DNA of 64,000 nucleotides from Faucicola sp902506215. GTDB taxonomy: Bacteria > Pseudomonadota > Gammaproteobacteria > Pseudomonadales > Moraxellaceae. Both the position numbers and the translations under genes were made by a program. The stretch's first letter is position 1, and each line of letters starts with the position of its first letter. The stretch spans positions 248,001 through 312,000 of the forward strand of contig CP069437.1 in the NCBI GenBank assembly GCA_016888885.1. The letters are read 5' to 3'. Below the pieces are notes generated by a model. That model saw nothing but the letters and a program-made list of their open reading frames with translations, was not told where the DNA came from and made no database searches. Shown piece after piece: positions 17,399 to 26,304 of the stretch.

Positions 17399-18724
17399 GT
17401 GAGCTTTTTTGATATGTTTGCAGAAATTTGGCACAAGCTTGCAACCCATCCGCAATTTTTCGCTATGCTGACCATTCCATTTGTGACAGCAGTCGTGACT
17501 TGGGCGCATGTATGGATGGCACTCAAGATGCTATTTTACCCCATTCATTTTTGGGGCATTAAGATTCAAGGGTTCCCAGGCGGCGGTATCGGCTGGCAGG
17601 GCATTGTGCCACGCAAAGCGGGTAAAATATCCGGGATTATCGTTGACCAAACTTTATCCAAGCTTGGTTCGCTCGATGAGTTTTTCCAAGCCATGCACCC
17701 TGAAGAAGTGGCAGATTTTATCAGCCAAACCATGAACCAAAACTTGGATTTGCTGATTGATGAAATCATGAATGAGCGCTCGGCAACGCTATGGGCGAAT
17801 CTGCCTTTTGCTGTCAAACGCCGTATCTATGCCTATGGACACGAGCAATTGCCAGCCATCATGAAAAATCTGGTGCTCGACTTGACCTACAATGTCGAAA
17901 ACTTGGTTGATATGCGCGAGATGATTGTCAACAAGATGGAAAGCGACCGTGCGCTGATGGTGCGGATGTTTTTGAAGGTAGGTCAAAAAGAGATTAATTT
18001 TATTTGGCATATCAGTGCGTTGATTGGGTTTGTATTTGGTATTTTGCAGATGGCGATTTTTTGGTTTGTGCCGCAGCACTGGACGGTGCCGTTTTTTGCC
18101 GCGATTTGGGGGCTGTTGACCAACTGGATTGCCATCTGGATGGTATTTAATCCGATTGAGCCGCATTATTATCGCTATCCCAAATTTTTTAGTTTTAGCA
18201 AATCATTGCCGTTTATTCGCTTTGAAAAACCACACATGGGACAATTTAACTGGCAAGGTGGTTTCATGAAGCGCCAGCCTGAGGTCTCTGAGGTGTTTGC
18301 TGAGATTGTGGTCAAAGATTTGGTCACGCTCAAAAACATCATGTATGAAATGATGTATGGCAGCCGTGCGATGCAAACGCGTGAGCTGATTAAAAAACAC
18401 CTAAACCCAATTTTGGAATCACAGGTGATTCAAACGAGCTTGAAATTTGGTTTGGGTCGTAAAGAGTTTGGTCAGCTCAGACACGTGATTATTGATAAGT
18501 CAATTGCAGCGACCATGGTGCCGATGAGTAATCCTGAGCTTAACCTTAGCCGCGCAGAAAAAATCTTTGGGCTGTTTCGAGACCGAATTCGCGCATTGAC
18601 GCCCAATGAATTTCAAAATCTGTTGCGTCCTGCCTTTCGTGAAGATGAATTAACACTGATTATTTTGGGCGGTGTGACAGGGTTTTTGGCGGGCTGGATA
18701 CATTTGATATTGGTGTTTTATTAA
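17399..18724 (+). CDS. DUF445 family inner-membrane protein
   Basis: A 441-residue protein of the DUF445 (YheB/YjiN-like) family, of unknown biochemical function. The N-terminal segment (FFAMLTIPFVTAVVTWAHVWMALKMLFYP, from about residue 23) and the GWQGIVPRKAGKIS block (about 60-74) are the usual family opening. Helical, charged central sections alternate with two further hydrophobic hairpins (about 203-245) and a C-terminal one (LTLIILGGVTGFLAGWIHLILVF). The GTG at 17399 gives the full frame; ATG at 17414 is an alternative and neither has a strong Shine-Dalgarno sequence. It precedes ccmF by 66 bases, so it may be transcribed with the cytochrome c maturation genes. Confidence 0.78.
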   Translation: MSFFDMFAEIWHKLATHPQFFAMLTIPFVTAVVTWAHVWMALKMLFYPIHFWGIKIQGFPGGGIGWQGIVPRKAGKISGIIVDQTLSKLGSLDEFFQAMHPEEVADFISQTMNQNLDLLIDEIMNERSATLWANLPFAVKRRIYAYGHEQLPAIMKNLVLDLTYNVENLVDMREMIVNKMESDRALMVRMFLKVGQKEINFIWHISALIGFVFGILQMAIFWFVPQHWTVPFFAAIWGLLTNWIAIWMVFNPIEPHYYRYPKFFSFSKSLPFIRFEKPHMGQFNWQGGFMKRQPEVSEVFAEIVVKDLVTLKNIMYEMMYGSRAMQTRELIKKHLNPILESQVIQTSLKFGLGRKEFGQLRHVIIDKSIAATMVPMSNPELNLSRAEKIFGLFRDRIRALTPNEFQNLLRPAFREDELTLIILGGVTGFLAGWIHLILVFY

Positions 18725-18790
18725 TTTGACCCATTTTTTTGGTGAAAATTCTACAGTGTGATAACCACTACAGCGATAGGAGCAGTGGGT

Positions 18791-20875
18791 ATGTTAATTA
18801 CTGAATTGGGCTATTTTGCGCTTATTTCAGCCTTGGTGATTGCCATTTTACAGGTTATTTTGCCAGCAGTGGGGGTGTTCAAACACCAACCTGCTTGGCA
18901 ACGACTGGCGGGAAGTTTTGCCATTGCTCAGTTTTTGGCAACCGGTACGTCATTTTTGTGCCTGATGTATGGGTTTTATGCCAATGATTTTACGTTGATT
19001 TATGTCGCCAATCAGTCAAATTCTTTGCTGCCTTGGTACTATCGCCTATCCGCCACGTGGGGCGGGCATGAAGGCTCACTGTTATTGTGGGTCACCATTT
19101 TGGCGACTTGGGGCGCGGCGGTGGCTGTTTTTAGTCGAAGCTTGCCGCTTGCCATGCGCGCACGCGTGTTGGTGATTATAGCCTTTGTGCAAATGATGAT
19201 GCTAAGCATGGTGATTTTTGTGTCGTCACCTTTTAATCGCAGTCTACCCAGCATCCCAGTGGATGGCAAAGATTTGAATCCACTACTGCAAGACCCTGGA
19301 TTGATTTTTCACCCGCCGATGCTGTACATGGGCTATGTGGGCGCGGTGGTACCGTTTGCCTTTGCCATGGCAGCATTGTGGGCGGGTCGGTTAGATGCGG
19401 TGTGGACGCGTTGGTCGCGTCCTTGGACACTAGCGGCTTGGTGCTGTTTGACACTGGGCATCGTGTTTGGCTCAATGTGGGCATACAACGAGCTTGGCTG
19501 GGGCGGCTGGTGGTTCTGGGACCCTGTGGAAAACGCGTCCTTTATGCCTTGGCTCGGTGGGGTGGCATTATTACACTCATTGGCAGTTACCGAAAAGCGC
19601 GGCGTATTCAAAGCTTGGACGATTATGTTAGCGATTTTCACCTTTGCTTTAAGTTTATTGGGTACGTTTTTGGTACGTTCGGGGGTCATTACCTCGGTTC
19701 ACTCATTTGCCGCAGATCCCACCCGCGGTCTGTTTATCTTGGTGATTTTGGGCGTGGTCATCGGTGGCGGTCTGGCGATGTTTGCGTGGCGCGGTTGGCG
19801 CTTGACCCAAGAAAGCCATTATCAGCTTAAATCTCGTGAGACATTATTGGTCATCAATAACATTATTATATTAGTCGCAACCATCGTGGTGGTGATTGGC
19901 ACACTTTATCCAATGCTGGCCGATGCGTTAAAACTGGGTCAAGTATCGGTGGGAGCGCCCTATTTTAATGCGTTATTTGTGCCGTTAACTTGGTTATTGT
20001 TGTTGTTTTTAGCCATTGGACCGGTCAGCCGTTGGAAAAAAGACACCCGTCCATTGTTAGGTATAGGCTTGGCGATTTTAGCCAGTTGTTTTGTGTTTGC
20101 CGGGGTTTTAAGCTATTTCTTGGTTAGTAGCATTAACATCAACATCTTTATGTCAGCGGCATTGTGTTTATGGGTGTTGGTATGGATGGTGATTGATATC
20201 AAAGACAAAACCCGTAACGCGCGCTCGCTGGGCGCTGGGCTGAAACGTCTGCACATGGGCTATTGGGGAATGCAGCTGGCGCATTTGGGTATTTTGCTAT
20301 CCGTGATGGGCATTGCCATTACCACAAGCTTAAGTATCGAAAAAGACATTGCCATGCAAAAAAACCAATCGGTTGAAGTACAAGGCTACCAGTTCACGAT
20401 GGATGAGCTAAAAAAAATCCGCGGTGCCAACTTTGATGCCACCCAAGCGGTGGTCAGTGTTCGTAAAAACAACCAACTGGTTGCCACCCTTTATCCAGAA
20501 AAACGCCATTATGTGGTCAGTCAAATGCCCATGACCGAAGCGTCTATCCAGTACAACCCATTAAGAGATATCTACATGGCAATGGGTGAGCCGATTTTGG
20601 ACGCCAATCAAAGCGAAGCCGATGCCAATAAATGGGCGGTGCGTATCTATATCAAACCTGGCGTACGCTGGGTATGGTGGGGCGGTTTTGTCATTGCACT
20701 GGGTGCGATTTTAAGTATGTTTGATAAACGCTATCGTAAACTGCCGAGACTTGCTGATATGGGTGATGACAAGTCGGGGAATTTGGCAGCGATTAACACC
20801 CCAGCGGCAATCGCCCCCGTGTTAGTAAAAAATGACAGTGAGTTAGGTCAGGAGAATGCTCATGGCAATGCGTAA
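18791..20875 (+). CDS. ccmF: Cytochrome c heme lyase subunit CcmF
   Basis: CcmF takes heme from holo-CcmE and, with CcmH and CcmI, attaches it to apocytochrome c in the periplasm. The 694-residue inner-membrane protein carries the tryptophan-rich heme-handling motif WGGWWFWDPVENASFMPWL (about residues 234-252) between many transmembrane segments and a periplasmic domain near 525-640. The start at 18791 (MLITELGY) is supported by AGGAG about seven bases upstream; the frame opens 11 codons earlier. It overlaps ccmG by 14 bases. ccmABCDE are not in the window and must be elsewhere if the system is complete. Confidence 0.95.
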   Translation: MLITELGYFALISALVIAILQVILPAVGVFKHQPAWQRLAGSFAIAQFLATGTSFLCLMYGFYANDFTLIYVANQSNSLLPWYYRLSATWGGHEGSLLLWVTILATWGAAVAVFSRSLPLAMRARVLVIIAFVQMMMLSMVIFVSSPFNRSLPSIPVDGKDLNPLLQDPGLIFHPPMLYMGYVGAVVPFAFAMAALWAGRLDAVWTRWSRPWTLAAWCCLTLGIVFGSMWAYNELGWGGWWFWDPVENASFMPWLGGVALLHSLAVTEKRGVFKAWTIMLAIFTFALSLLGTFLVRSGVITSVHSFAADPTRGLFILVILGVVIGGGLAMFAWRGWRLTQESHYQLKSRETLLVINNIIILVATIVVVIGTLYPMLADALKLGQVSVGAPYFNALFVPLTWLLLLFLAIGPVSRWKKDTRPLLGIGLAILASCFVFAGVLSYFLVSSININIFMSAALCLWVLVWMVIDIKDKTRNARSLGAGLKRLHMGYWGMQLAHLGILLSVMGIAITTSLSIEKDIAMQKNQSVEVQGYQFTMDELKKIRGANFDATQAVVSVRKNNQLVATLYPEKRHYVVSQMPMTEASIQYNPLRDIYMAMGEPILDANQSEADANKWAVRIYIKPGVRWVWWGGFVIALGAILSMFDKRYRKLPRLADMGDDKSGNLAAINTPAAIAPVLVKNDSELGQENAHGNA

Positions 20876-21437
20876 AAGACAACTTTGGTTTTTGATTCCT
20901 TTGGTGCTTTTTTTGATTATCATAGCGCTGTTTTATACGCGGTTGGGCAAAGATACTACGGTAGTGACCAACACCTCACTCAATCGCGCTTTGCCAAGTT
21001 TTAGTTTACCGTCTTTGGGTAATCCATCACAAATGATTACCCAAGCACAGTTACCCAAACAGCCATTTTTACTCAATGTATGGGCATCTTGGTGTGTGAC
21101 TTGTAAAGTTGAACACCCGTTTTTATTGCAAATGTCAAAGGCAGGCGTACCGATTGTTGGGGTCAATTATAAAGATGAAACCAAAGACGCGCTTGCTTAT
21201 CTCAACACCCATGAAGACCCATTTACCCTCAATGTGCAAGATAAAGAAGGGAATTTTGGCATTGATTTGGGTCTGACGGGTGTGCCAGAGTCGTTTGTGG
21301 TTGATGGCAAAGGCAATGTGCGCCAGCATATCTTGGGTGAAATCAACGAAGAGCGCTACAACAAACAAGTATTGCCTTGTATGACTGCGCTGCGTGAACA
21401 AGCCGCCGATGCTAAAATCCGTGAGGTGTGCCAATGA
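20862..21437 (+). CDS. ccmG: Periplasmic thiol:disulfide oxidoreductase CcmG/DsbE
   Basis: CcmG keeps the CXXCH cysteines of apocytochrome c reduced for heme attachment. The 191-residue protein starts with a membrane anchor (LWFLIPLVLFLIIIALFY, about 8-25), followed by a thioredoxin-like domain with the active site NVWASWCVTCKVEHP (about 72-86; the usual centre is CPTC) and the cis-proline region TGVPESFVVD (about 146-155). Of three nearby ATG codons, 20862 is chosen because GGAG lies seven bases upstream. It overlaps ccmF and shares ATGA with ccmH, so translation is probably coupled. Confidence 0.93.
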   Translation: MAMRKRQLWFLIPLVLFLIIIALFYTRLGKDTTVVTNTSLNRALPSFSLPSLGNPSQMITQAQLPKQPFLLNVWASWCVTCKVEHPFLLQMSKAGVPIVGVNYKDETKDALAYLNTHEDPFTLNVQDKEGNFGIDLGLTGVPESFVVDGKGNVRQHILGEINEERYNKQVLPCMTALREQAADAKIREVCQ

Positions 21438-22009
21438 GTATCACATTTGCAAAAATTCTTCATTTGATAGTCAGGGCGATGGCTATGGTGTTGCTAGTCG
21501 CAGGGTTATCCATGTCTGCTTGGGCAAACATTGATACCTACCAATTTGACAACTCGCGCCAAGAAGCCCAGTATCGTGCGCTCATTGAAGAATTTCGTTG
21601 TCCAAAATGTCAAAACCAAAACTTAGCAGGTTCCGATGCGCCAATTGCCCAAGATTTAAAACAAAAGACTTATGATATGGTAAAAGACGGTCGTTCCGAC
21701 GCTGAAATTCGCCAGTATATGAATGAGCGTTACGGTGATTTTATTAGCTACAAACCACCTGTGCGACCATCCACCTGGATTTTATGGTTTTTTCCGCCTG
21801 TGTTGTTGGTGTTTGTGATGCTGGCTTGGTTTATTCGTAACCGTAATTCGTCAAAACGTGACGCTGCCATCGCCAATCCCATAGAAGAGGGCTATGCGCC
21901 ACTCTCAGCCGCCGAACAACAGCGATTACAAGACTTGTTAAACGCCAATGATAACGCTGCCAATGCTAAAACTGGTGAAATCAATCAAGCAGTGGCTAAG
22001 GAAAATTAA
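21434..22009 (+). CDS. ccmH: Cytochrome c maturation thiol reductase CcmH (CcmL/Ccl2-type)
   Basis: 191 residues: a signal peptide (MAMVLLVAGLSMSAWA), the redox motif FRCPKCQNQNLAGSDAPIAQDL (about residues 55-76, containing RCPKCQ) and one C-terminal transmembrane segment (ILWFFPPVLLVFVMLAWFI). The start ATG at 21434 overlaps the ccmG stop as ATGA, with GAGGTG five bases upstream. This organism has separate ccmH and ccmI genes rather than the fused CcmH of E. coli. An acidic-polar tail of about 50 residues follows the membrane segment. Confidence 0.93.
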   Translation: MSITFAKILHLIVRAMAMVLLVAGLSMSAWANIDTYQFDNSRQEAQYRALIEEFRCPKCQNQNLAGSDAPIAQDLKQKTYDMVKDGRSDAEIRQYMNERYGDFISYKPPVRPSTWILWFFPPVLLVFVMLAWFIRNRNSSKRDAAIANPIEEGYAPLSAAEQQRLQDLLNANDNAANAKTGEINQAVAKEN

Positions 22010-23289
22010 TGTCAACGCTAATTATTTTTATCATTGTCGCACTTTTGTTTGCTATCACGCTTGCGGTATTTATTTTGTTGCCTTGGTTGCAAACCCAAGA
22101 CCATCACGCCATCGCCAATCGCGCTGATAATCAGCTACTAACGCTCAATATTGAAGTATTTAAACAACGGCTGGAGGAGCTTGATGCCGATTTTGCCGAG
22201 GGTCAAATCGATGAGGCGACTTATCAAACCCAAAAACTGGCGTTAGAGCGTCAATTACTAGACATCAGTGACAATCAAGATACCAACCATTTTACCCCCA
22301 ATTGGAAAAGCCGTCTGATAGTTATCATCTGGATTCCGCTATTATCTGTGATGGCTTATGTGATGATTGGCGACCGCACGCCCGTCTATCAATTATGGGA
22401 TGCACAAAATCGCTTGGGAAAAGTCGCGGATGATTTATTGACCGCAAAAATCGATACGCCACCTGAATGGGCGACCAAAGACAGTGTGGGGCTCATTAGT
22501 GCCATGCAAACCAACGTGCATCATCATGCCACCGATCCGCTGCGTTGGTTTCGTCTATCTGAGGTGTTTATAGCCTTGCAAGCGCCCGAGCAAGCACTTG
22601 AAGCCTTGGCAAGGGCGTATCGTCTCAATCCTGATGATGAAAAAATCGCCATCACCTACGCGCAAACGAGATTTTTTACCCAAGGCGGCGTGATGGATGA
22701 CAAAACCCGTCAAGTGGTTGAGCACATTCTAGCCAAAAGTCCCAAACACCAAGGCGCACAAATGCTGATGGCAATGGGTGAAATGCGAGCGGGTAACTAC
22801 GCGCAGTCTCGAAAATGGGTAGAATTGCTACGCAGCGAAATCCAAGCACGTCCTGGCGATCATACCCAAGCCTTAAACAGCTTATCTGAACTTGAGCAGA
22901 CTATCAATCAGCGAGAAGCCCAAGGCAAGCAGGCGATTACAGTCAATGTCAAAGTCACCCCTGAGATATTAGGACGGGTGAAAAAAGGCCAAAGCTTATT
23001 TGTTAATGTGCGTAAGATGGCAGGTGGTCCCCCTGTTGCTGCCAAAAAACTGTCAGCAGATAGCTTAACCATCAATGGTATGGCAATTAACATCAGCGAT
23101 AACGATAGCATCATGCCGACCATGACCTTAAGCTCGGCGATTAGCGCCAATGAGCCCTTGGTGATTACTGCTCGGGTTAGTGCGTCAGGTGACGCCATGC
23201 CGCAAAGTGGCGACTTGACGAGTAACCCCGTACCGCTAGAGAAAACGGCTGACTCGACAACGGTACTGATTGATAAAATCGTGCCTTAA
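22009..23289 (+). CDS. ccmI: Cytochrome c maturation chaperone CcmI (TPR protein)
   Basis: CcmI binds the C-terminus of apocytochrome c and presents it to CcmF/H. The 426 residues have two N-terminal transmembrane segments (about 3-25 and 103-122) flanking a cytoplasmic coiled loop (VFKQRLEELDADFAEGQID), a TPR region (about 165-300, with PEQALEALARAYRLNPDDEK) and a C-terminal beta-rich CycH domain. The ATG overlaps the ccmH stop by one base (TAATG). It is the last gene of the cluster; no strong terminator follows, only the 16-bp repeats. Confidence 0.92.
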   Translation: MSTLIIFIIVALLFAITLAVFILLPWLQTQDHHAIANRADNQLLTLNIEVFKQRLEELDADFAEGQIDEATYQTQKLALERQLLDISDNQDTNHFTPNWKSRLIVIIWIPLLSVMAYVMIGDRTPVYQLWDAQNRLGKVADDLLTAKIDTPPEWATKDSVGLISAMQTNVHHHATDPLRWFRLSEVFIALQAPEQALEALARAYRLNPDDEKIAITYAQTRFFTQGGVMDDKTRQVVEHILAKSPKHQGAQMLMAMGEMRAGNYAQSRKWVELLRSEIQARPGDHTQALNSLSELEQTINQREAQGKQAITVNVKVTPEILGRVKKGQSLFVNVRKMAGGPPVAAKKLSADSLTINGMAINISDNDSIMPTMTLSSAISANEPLVITARVSASGDAMPQSGDLTSNPVPLEKTADSTTVLIDKIVP

Positions 23290-23310
23290 ATCATAATAAA
23301 ACTCCCTTGA

Positions 23311-23354
23311 TTGAATAGGGGCTTAATTGAATAGGGGCTTAATTGAATAGGGGG
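23311..23354 (+). repeat. 16-bp tandem repeat, two full copies and a partial third
   Basis: TTGAATAGGGGCTTAA occurs at 23311-23326 and 23327-23342, and its first 12 bases recur at 23343. It lies between ccmI and adk. Confidence 0.9.
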
Positions 23355-23423
23355 TAGGTTAAATTTTGCCACATTTTTATTTTTAATACCCCTATCAATT
23401 TAAATTATTTTGCAAAAATTGCT

Positions 23424-23456
23424 TGAGATTTTAGCGGTTAACGAGTATTGTTAACC
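23424..23456 (+). promoter_or_regulatory. Inverted repeat overlapping a candidate adk promoter
   Basis: GGTTAAC (23436-23442) and GTTAACC (23450-23456) form a perfect 7-bp inverted repeat with a 7-base spacer. A candidate -35 TTGAGA (23424-23429) and -10 TATTGT (23446-23451) are 16 bases apart, so the repeat covers the -10. It has the look of an operator; the regulator is not identified. Confidence 0.4.
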
Positions 23457-23565
23457 CAGTATTTCAAAACTGTTAGTTATTTGAACACAGCATTTGTGGG
23501 TCTTTTTTGCTATTGCAGTAATGAGATAGGGCGATTTTAATAATTTCGACTTAAGGAATAGGTTT

Positions 23566-24222
23566 ATGAAGCGTATTATTCTTTTAGGGCCACCTGGCGC
23601 TGGTAAGGGTACCCAAGCACAAATCATCACCAAGGAATTTAATATTCCACACATCTCAACAGGTGATATGCTACGCGCCGCTATCAAAGAAGGTACTGAG
23701 CTTGGCAAACAAGCCAAAAGTATCATGGATGCCGGTGGACTTGTCTCAGATGATTTAATTATCAACCTAGTTAAAGCCCGTATTGCGCAGCCAGATTGCG
23801 CCAACGGCTATATTTTTGATGGCTTTCCCCGTACCATTCCACAAGCGCAAGCGTTAGCCGATGCAGGCGTACATATCGATAACGTGGTGGAAATTGCCGT
23901 ACCTGATGAAGAGATCGTGTCTCGTTTGTCGGGTCGTCGCTCTCATCCTGCTTCAGGTCGCGTGTACCATGTGGTCTATAATCCACCCAAAGTGGCAGGT
24001 AAAGATGACGAAACCGGCGAAGACTTGGTTCAGCGTGAGGATGATAAAGAAGATACCATCCGCGATCGTTTAGCCACTTATCATAACCAAACAGAAGCCT
24101 TGGTTGGTTTTTATCAAGACTTGGCAAAATCGGGTCAAAACGCGCCACGTTATGCCAAAATTGATGGCACACAAGCGATTGATAAAGTCAGTGAGCAAGT
24201 CCTAGCTGAATTAAAAGCATAA
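23566..24222 (+). CDS. adk: Adenylate kinase
   Basis: Adenylate kinase interconverts ATP + AMP and two ADP. The 218 residues match the family length and show the P-loop GPPGAGKGTQA (about 8-18), the AMP site HISTGDMLRAA (about 28-38), GFPRTIPQA (about 85-93), and the LID region LSGRRSHPASGRVYHVVYNPP (about 120-140) without the four zinc cysteines. The ATG at 23566 has AAGGA nine bases upstream. It is a monocistronic-looking gene with its own terminator. Confidence 0.97.
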   Translation: MKRIILLGPPGAGKGTQAQIITKEFNIPHISTGDMLRAAIKEGTELGKQAKSIMDAGGLVSDDLIINLVKARIAQPDCANGYIFDGFPRTIPQAQALADAGVHIDNVVEIAVPDEEIVSRLSGRRSHPASGRVYHVVYNPPKVAGKDDETGEDLVQREDDKEDTIRDRLATYHNQTEALVGFYQDLAKSGQNAPRYAKIDGTQAIDKVSEQVLAELKA

Positions 24223-24284
24223 TTAACACCATGATGAAACGCATCAATGCGCTTTTAAGAAAGTTAATTTTAGGTAAGCTAAAT

Positions 24285-24319
24285 AAAAAAAGCTGAAATT
24301 TCGATTTCAGCTTTTTTTT
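24285..24319 (+). terminator. Terminator of adk
   Basis: A 15-bp stem AAAAAAAGCTGAAAT / ATTTCAGCTTTTTTT with a short loop and a long T run. Confidence 0.92.
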
Positions 24320-24356
24320 ATAATTAAATCAGTTTTATAGCCAAATCAGGCTCAAT

Positions 24357-24390
24357 AAAAAAGCCAATTCAATGTGAATTGGCTTTTTTA
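24357..24390 (-). terminator. Terminator of rpsT
   Basis: AAAAAAGCCAATTC / GAATTGGCTTTTTT stem with a T run on the minus strand, 14 bases past the rpsT stop; also functional-looking on the plus strand. Confidence 0.9.
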
Positions 24391-24403
24391 ATGCAACAAA
24401 CAA

Positions 24404-24673
24404 TTAAGCAGTTTTAAGGGCTTTAATTGCTTTGTTTAAGCGGCTTTTATGACGTGCTGCTTTGTTTTTGTGAATCACGCCTTTGTCAGCAATACGGTCA
24501 ATCACTGGAACTGCTTTTTTGTAAGCTTCAGTCGCTGCTTCGTAGTTTTTATTTTCAACGGCTTTTATCACATGTTTGATGAAAGTACGAACCATAGAAC
24601 GTTGTGATGCTTTTAATTGGCGACGTTTAACGTTTTGACGAGCGCGTTTGCGAGCTTGTGCAGAATTTGCCAC
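24404..24673 (-). CDS. rpsT: 30S ribosomal protein S20
   Basis: The 89-residue S20 protein binds 16S rRNA early in 30S assembly. The sequence starts MANSAQARKRARQNVKRRQ, is very rich in Lys, Arg and Ala, and ends in KSRLNKAIKALKTA, all typical. The start ATG is at 24673 with AAGGAG about eight bases upstream. It is a single-gene unit with its own promoter and terminator. In E. coli S20 represses its own translation; nothing in this leader allows that to be asserted here. Confidence 0.97.
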   Translation of the reverse strand: MANSAQARKRARQNVKRRQLKASQRSMVRTFIKHVIKAVENKNYEAATEAYKKAVPVIDRIADKGVIHKNKAARHKSRLNKAIKALKTA

Positions 24674-25025
24674 GTAAATCTCCTTGGATTTGCAATATAA
24701 ATCGATCTGTTAGTAAGTGAGCAGCCATTCGCTTATTACAGACACGGGTAGTTAGGGTTGCTTGAATCCTTGAATCACTAGACACGGAAACACAATTAAC
24801 GATATCAAGCGGATTTAAAGCCCGCTATTTTAGCAAACTCACGCTACAATAACAACTTACTTCGGCAGATTATTCAGCGTATTTCGTCTATTGGCTAAAA
24901 AACCATCGCGCAATGCCCATAAATGCTGAAAAAAACGTATTTGTAGGTGAAAGTTTTGATTATCTGTGATTAAATAAAATGACAGTAAAAACTCATAAAA
25001 ATATTCATACTGAGGTCATTGTTTT
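24674..25025. other. Intergenic region between divergent rpsT and the SDR gene
   Basis: About 350 bases. It contains the rpsT promoter (24827-24855) and about 150 bases of rpsT leader. On the other side no clear hexamer pair for the SDR gene was found, and no small gene or repeat was seen. Confidence 0.5.
24827..24855 (-). promoter_or_regulatory. Candidate sigma-70 promoter of rpsT
   Basis: On the minus strand TTGTTA (24850-24855) and TAAAAT (24827-24832) are separated by 17 bases, the optimal spacing. The leader to the rpsT ATG would be about 150 bases. Confidence 0.55.
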
Positions 25026-25739
25026 ATGCAGCGCACAGCATTAATCATCGGTGCAACCGGCTTGGTAGGCAATTCATTACTGACCCAGCTTGGCAGTCTT
25101 TATCAAAAAGTCATTATCATTGCGCGCTCTCAGCCAAAAGGGTTGAGTGATTCGATGCATTTTTACCAGCTTAAAGATTTTAATCAAATGCATGAATTTG
25201 TGTCTGCGCTGTTGATTGGTAAAGACACCGATGCTTTTAGCTGCCTAGGTACCACCATTAAGGAAGCGGGTAGTGAAGCGGCTTTTCGGCAAATTGATTT
25301 TACCTTTAATATGGCGTTTGCAAAAGCTTGCAAACAAAAAGGCGTAGAGCGGTTTTTTTTGTTATCGGCGATGGGCGCCAATGCTGACAGTCGCTTTTTT
25401 TATAACCGTGTCAAAGGTGAGCTTGAAACCGCGATTGGCAATTTAGGTTTTCAAGAATTGGCAATTTTTCGTCCCTCTTTGCTGCTTGGCAAACACGATG
25501 ATCGTAAACTTGAAACCATCGCGCAGACGGCGTACAAACTCATAAAACCTATTGTACCCAAAAAACTGCCTGTCCGTCCCATAGAAGCCGATAGGGTAGC
25601 GATGGCAATGGCGCTGGTGAGCAACAATTGGCACATCAAACATACTTATGAAAAATCTGCTAATCGCGTCGATATTGCCCAAAAAACCCAAGTTATCAGT
25701 AACAGTGAAATGCTAGCGATGACGCGGTTTAGAAACTAA
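25026..25739 (+). CDS. NAD(P)-binding short-chain oxidoreductase, HTATIP2/TIP30-like
   Basis: A 237-residue Rossmann-fold protein. The dinucleotide-binding loop GATGLVG lies at about residues 9-15 of the N-terminus, followed by a basic strand end (IIARSQPKG). FSCLGTTIKEAGSEAAFRQID (from about 72) and FFLLSAMGANADSRFFYNRVKGELE (about 110-135, containing the S...Y-x3-K active-site order) are typical of the HTATIP2-like atypical SDR group. The substrate is unknown. The ATG at 25026 lacks a strong Shine-Dalgarno sequence. rraA follows 30 bases downstream in the same direction. Confidence 0.75.
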   Translation: MQRTALIIGATGLVGNSLLTQLGSLYQKVIIIARSQPKGLSDSMHFYQLKDFNQMHEFVSALLIGKDTDAFSCLGTTIKEAGSEAAFRQIDFTFNMAFAKACKQKGVERFFLLSAMGANADSRFFYNRVKGELETAIGNLGFQELAIFRPSLLLGKHDDRKLETIAQTAYKLIKPIVPKKLPVRPIEADRVAMAMALVSNNWHIKHTYEKSANRVDIAQKTQVISNSEMLAMTRFRN

Positions 25740-25769
25740 CCTTCCCAAAAAAAATTGACTTAAGGAACG

Positions 25770-26300
25770 ATGATGAGCAACATGACGTTACAAAATTTTA
25801 TTACCTGCGACCTACTTGATGATAATCCAGAATGTCAAGTTTGTGCACCCAACATGGAAGGCAAACGCTTTTTTAGCTATGGCGGTAACACAAAATTTGG
25901 CGGTGAAGTAGTAACCGTCAAATGCTTTGAAGACAATAGCCGGGTTAAAGAGCTGTTAGCCACGCACGGCAAAGATGATAAAGGCAACGGCAAGGTTTTG
26001 GTGGTAGACGGTGGGGCATCAATGCGCTGCGCTTTGCTAGGTGATATGATTGCACAAAGCGGCGTTGATAATGGCTGGGCTGGCGTGATTGTGTATGGCT
26101 GTGTGCGAGATGTGGATGATATGGGCAAAATGCCAATCGGCGTACACGCGCTCGGCGCTATCCCCCGCAAATCCAATCGCAAAGGCGTGGGCGAGACGGA
26201 TATCGAAATCAGCTTTGGCGGTCTAACTATCAACTCTGGCATGTATGTGTATGCGGATAATAACGGTATCATTCTTAGTCAAAAATCACTAATCGACTAG
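25770..26300 (+). CDS. rraA: Ribonuclease E activity regulator RraA family protein
   Basis: RraA binds RNase E and reduces its activity on RNA; related proteins are aldolases or methyltransferase-fold homologues without methylating activity. The 176 residues (175 from the second ATG) show TCDLLDDNP (about 12-20), LVVDGGASMRCALLGDMIA (about 76-94), GVIVYGCVRDVDDM (about 104-117) and the final YVYADNNGIILS. Two ATG codons lie at 25770 and 25773 behind AAGGAACG. The spacing to the SDR gene suggests co-transcription. Confidence 0.9.
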   Translation: MMSNMTLQNFITCDLLDDNPECQVCAPNMEGKRFFSYGGNTKFGGEVVTVKCFEDNSRVKELLATHGKDDKGNGKVLVVDGGASMRCALLGDMIAQSGVDNGWAGVIVYGCVRDVDDMGKMPIGVHALGAIPRKSNRKGVGETDIEISFGGLTINSGMYVYADNNGIILSQKSLID

Positions 26301-26304
26301 GGAC

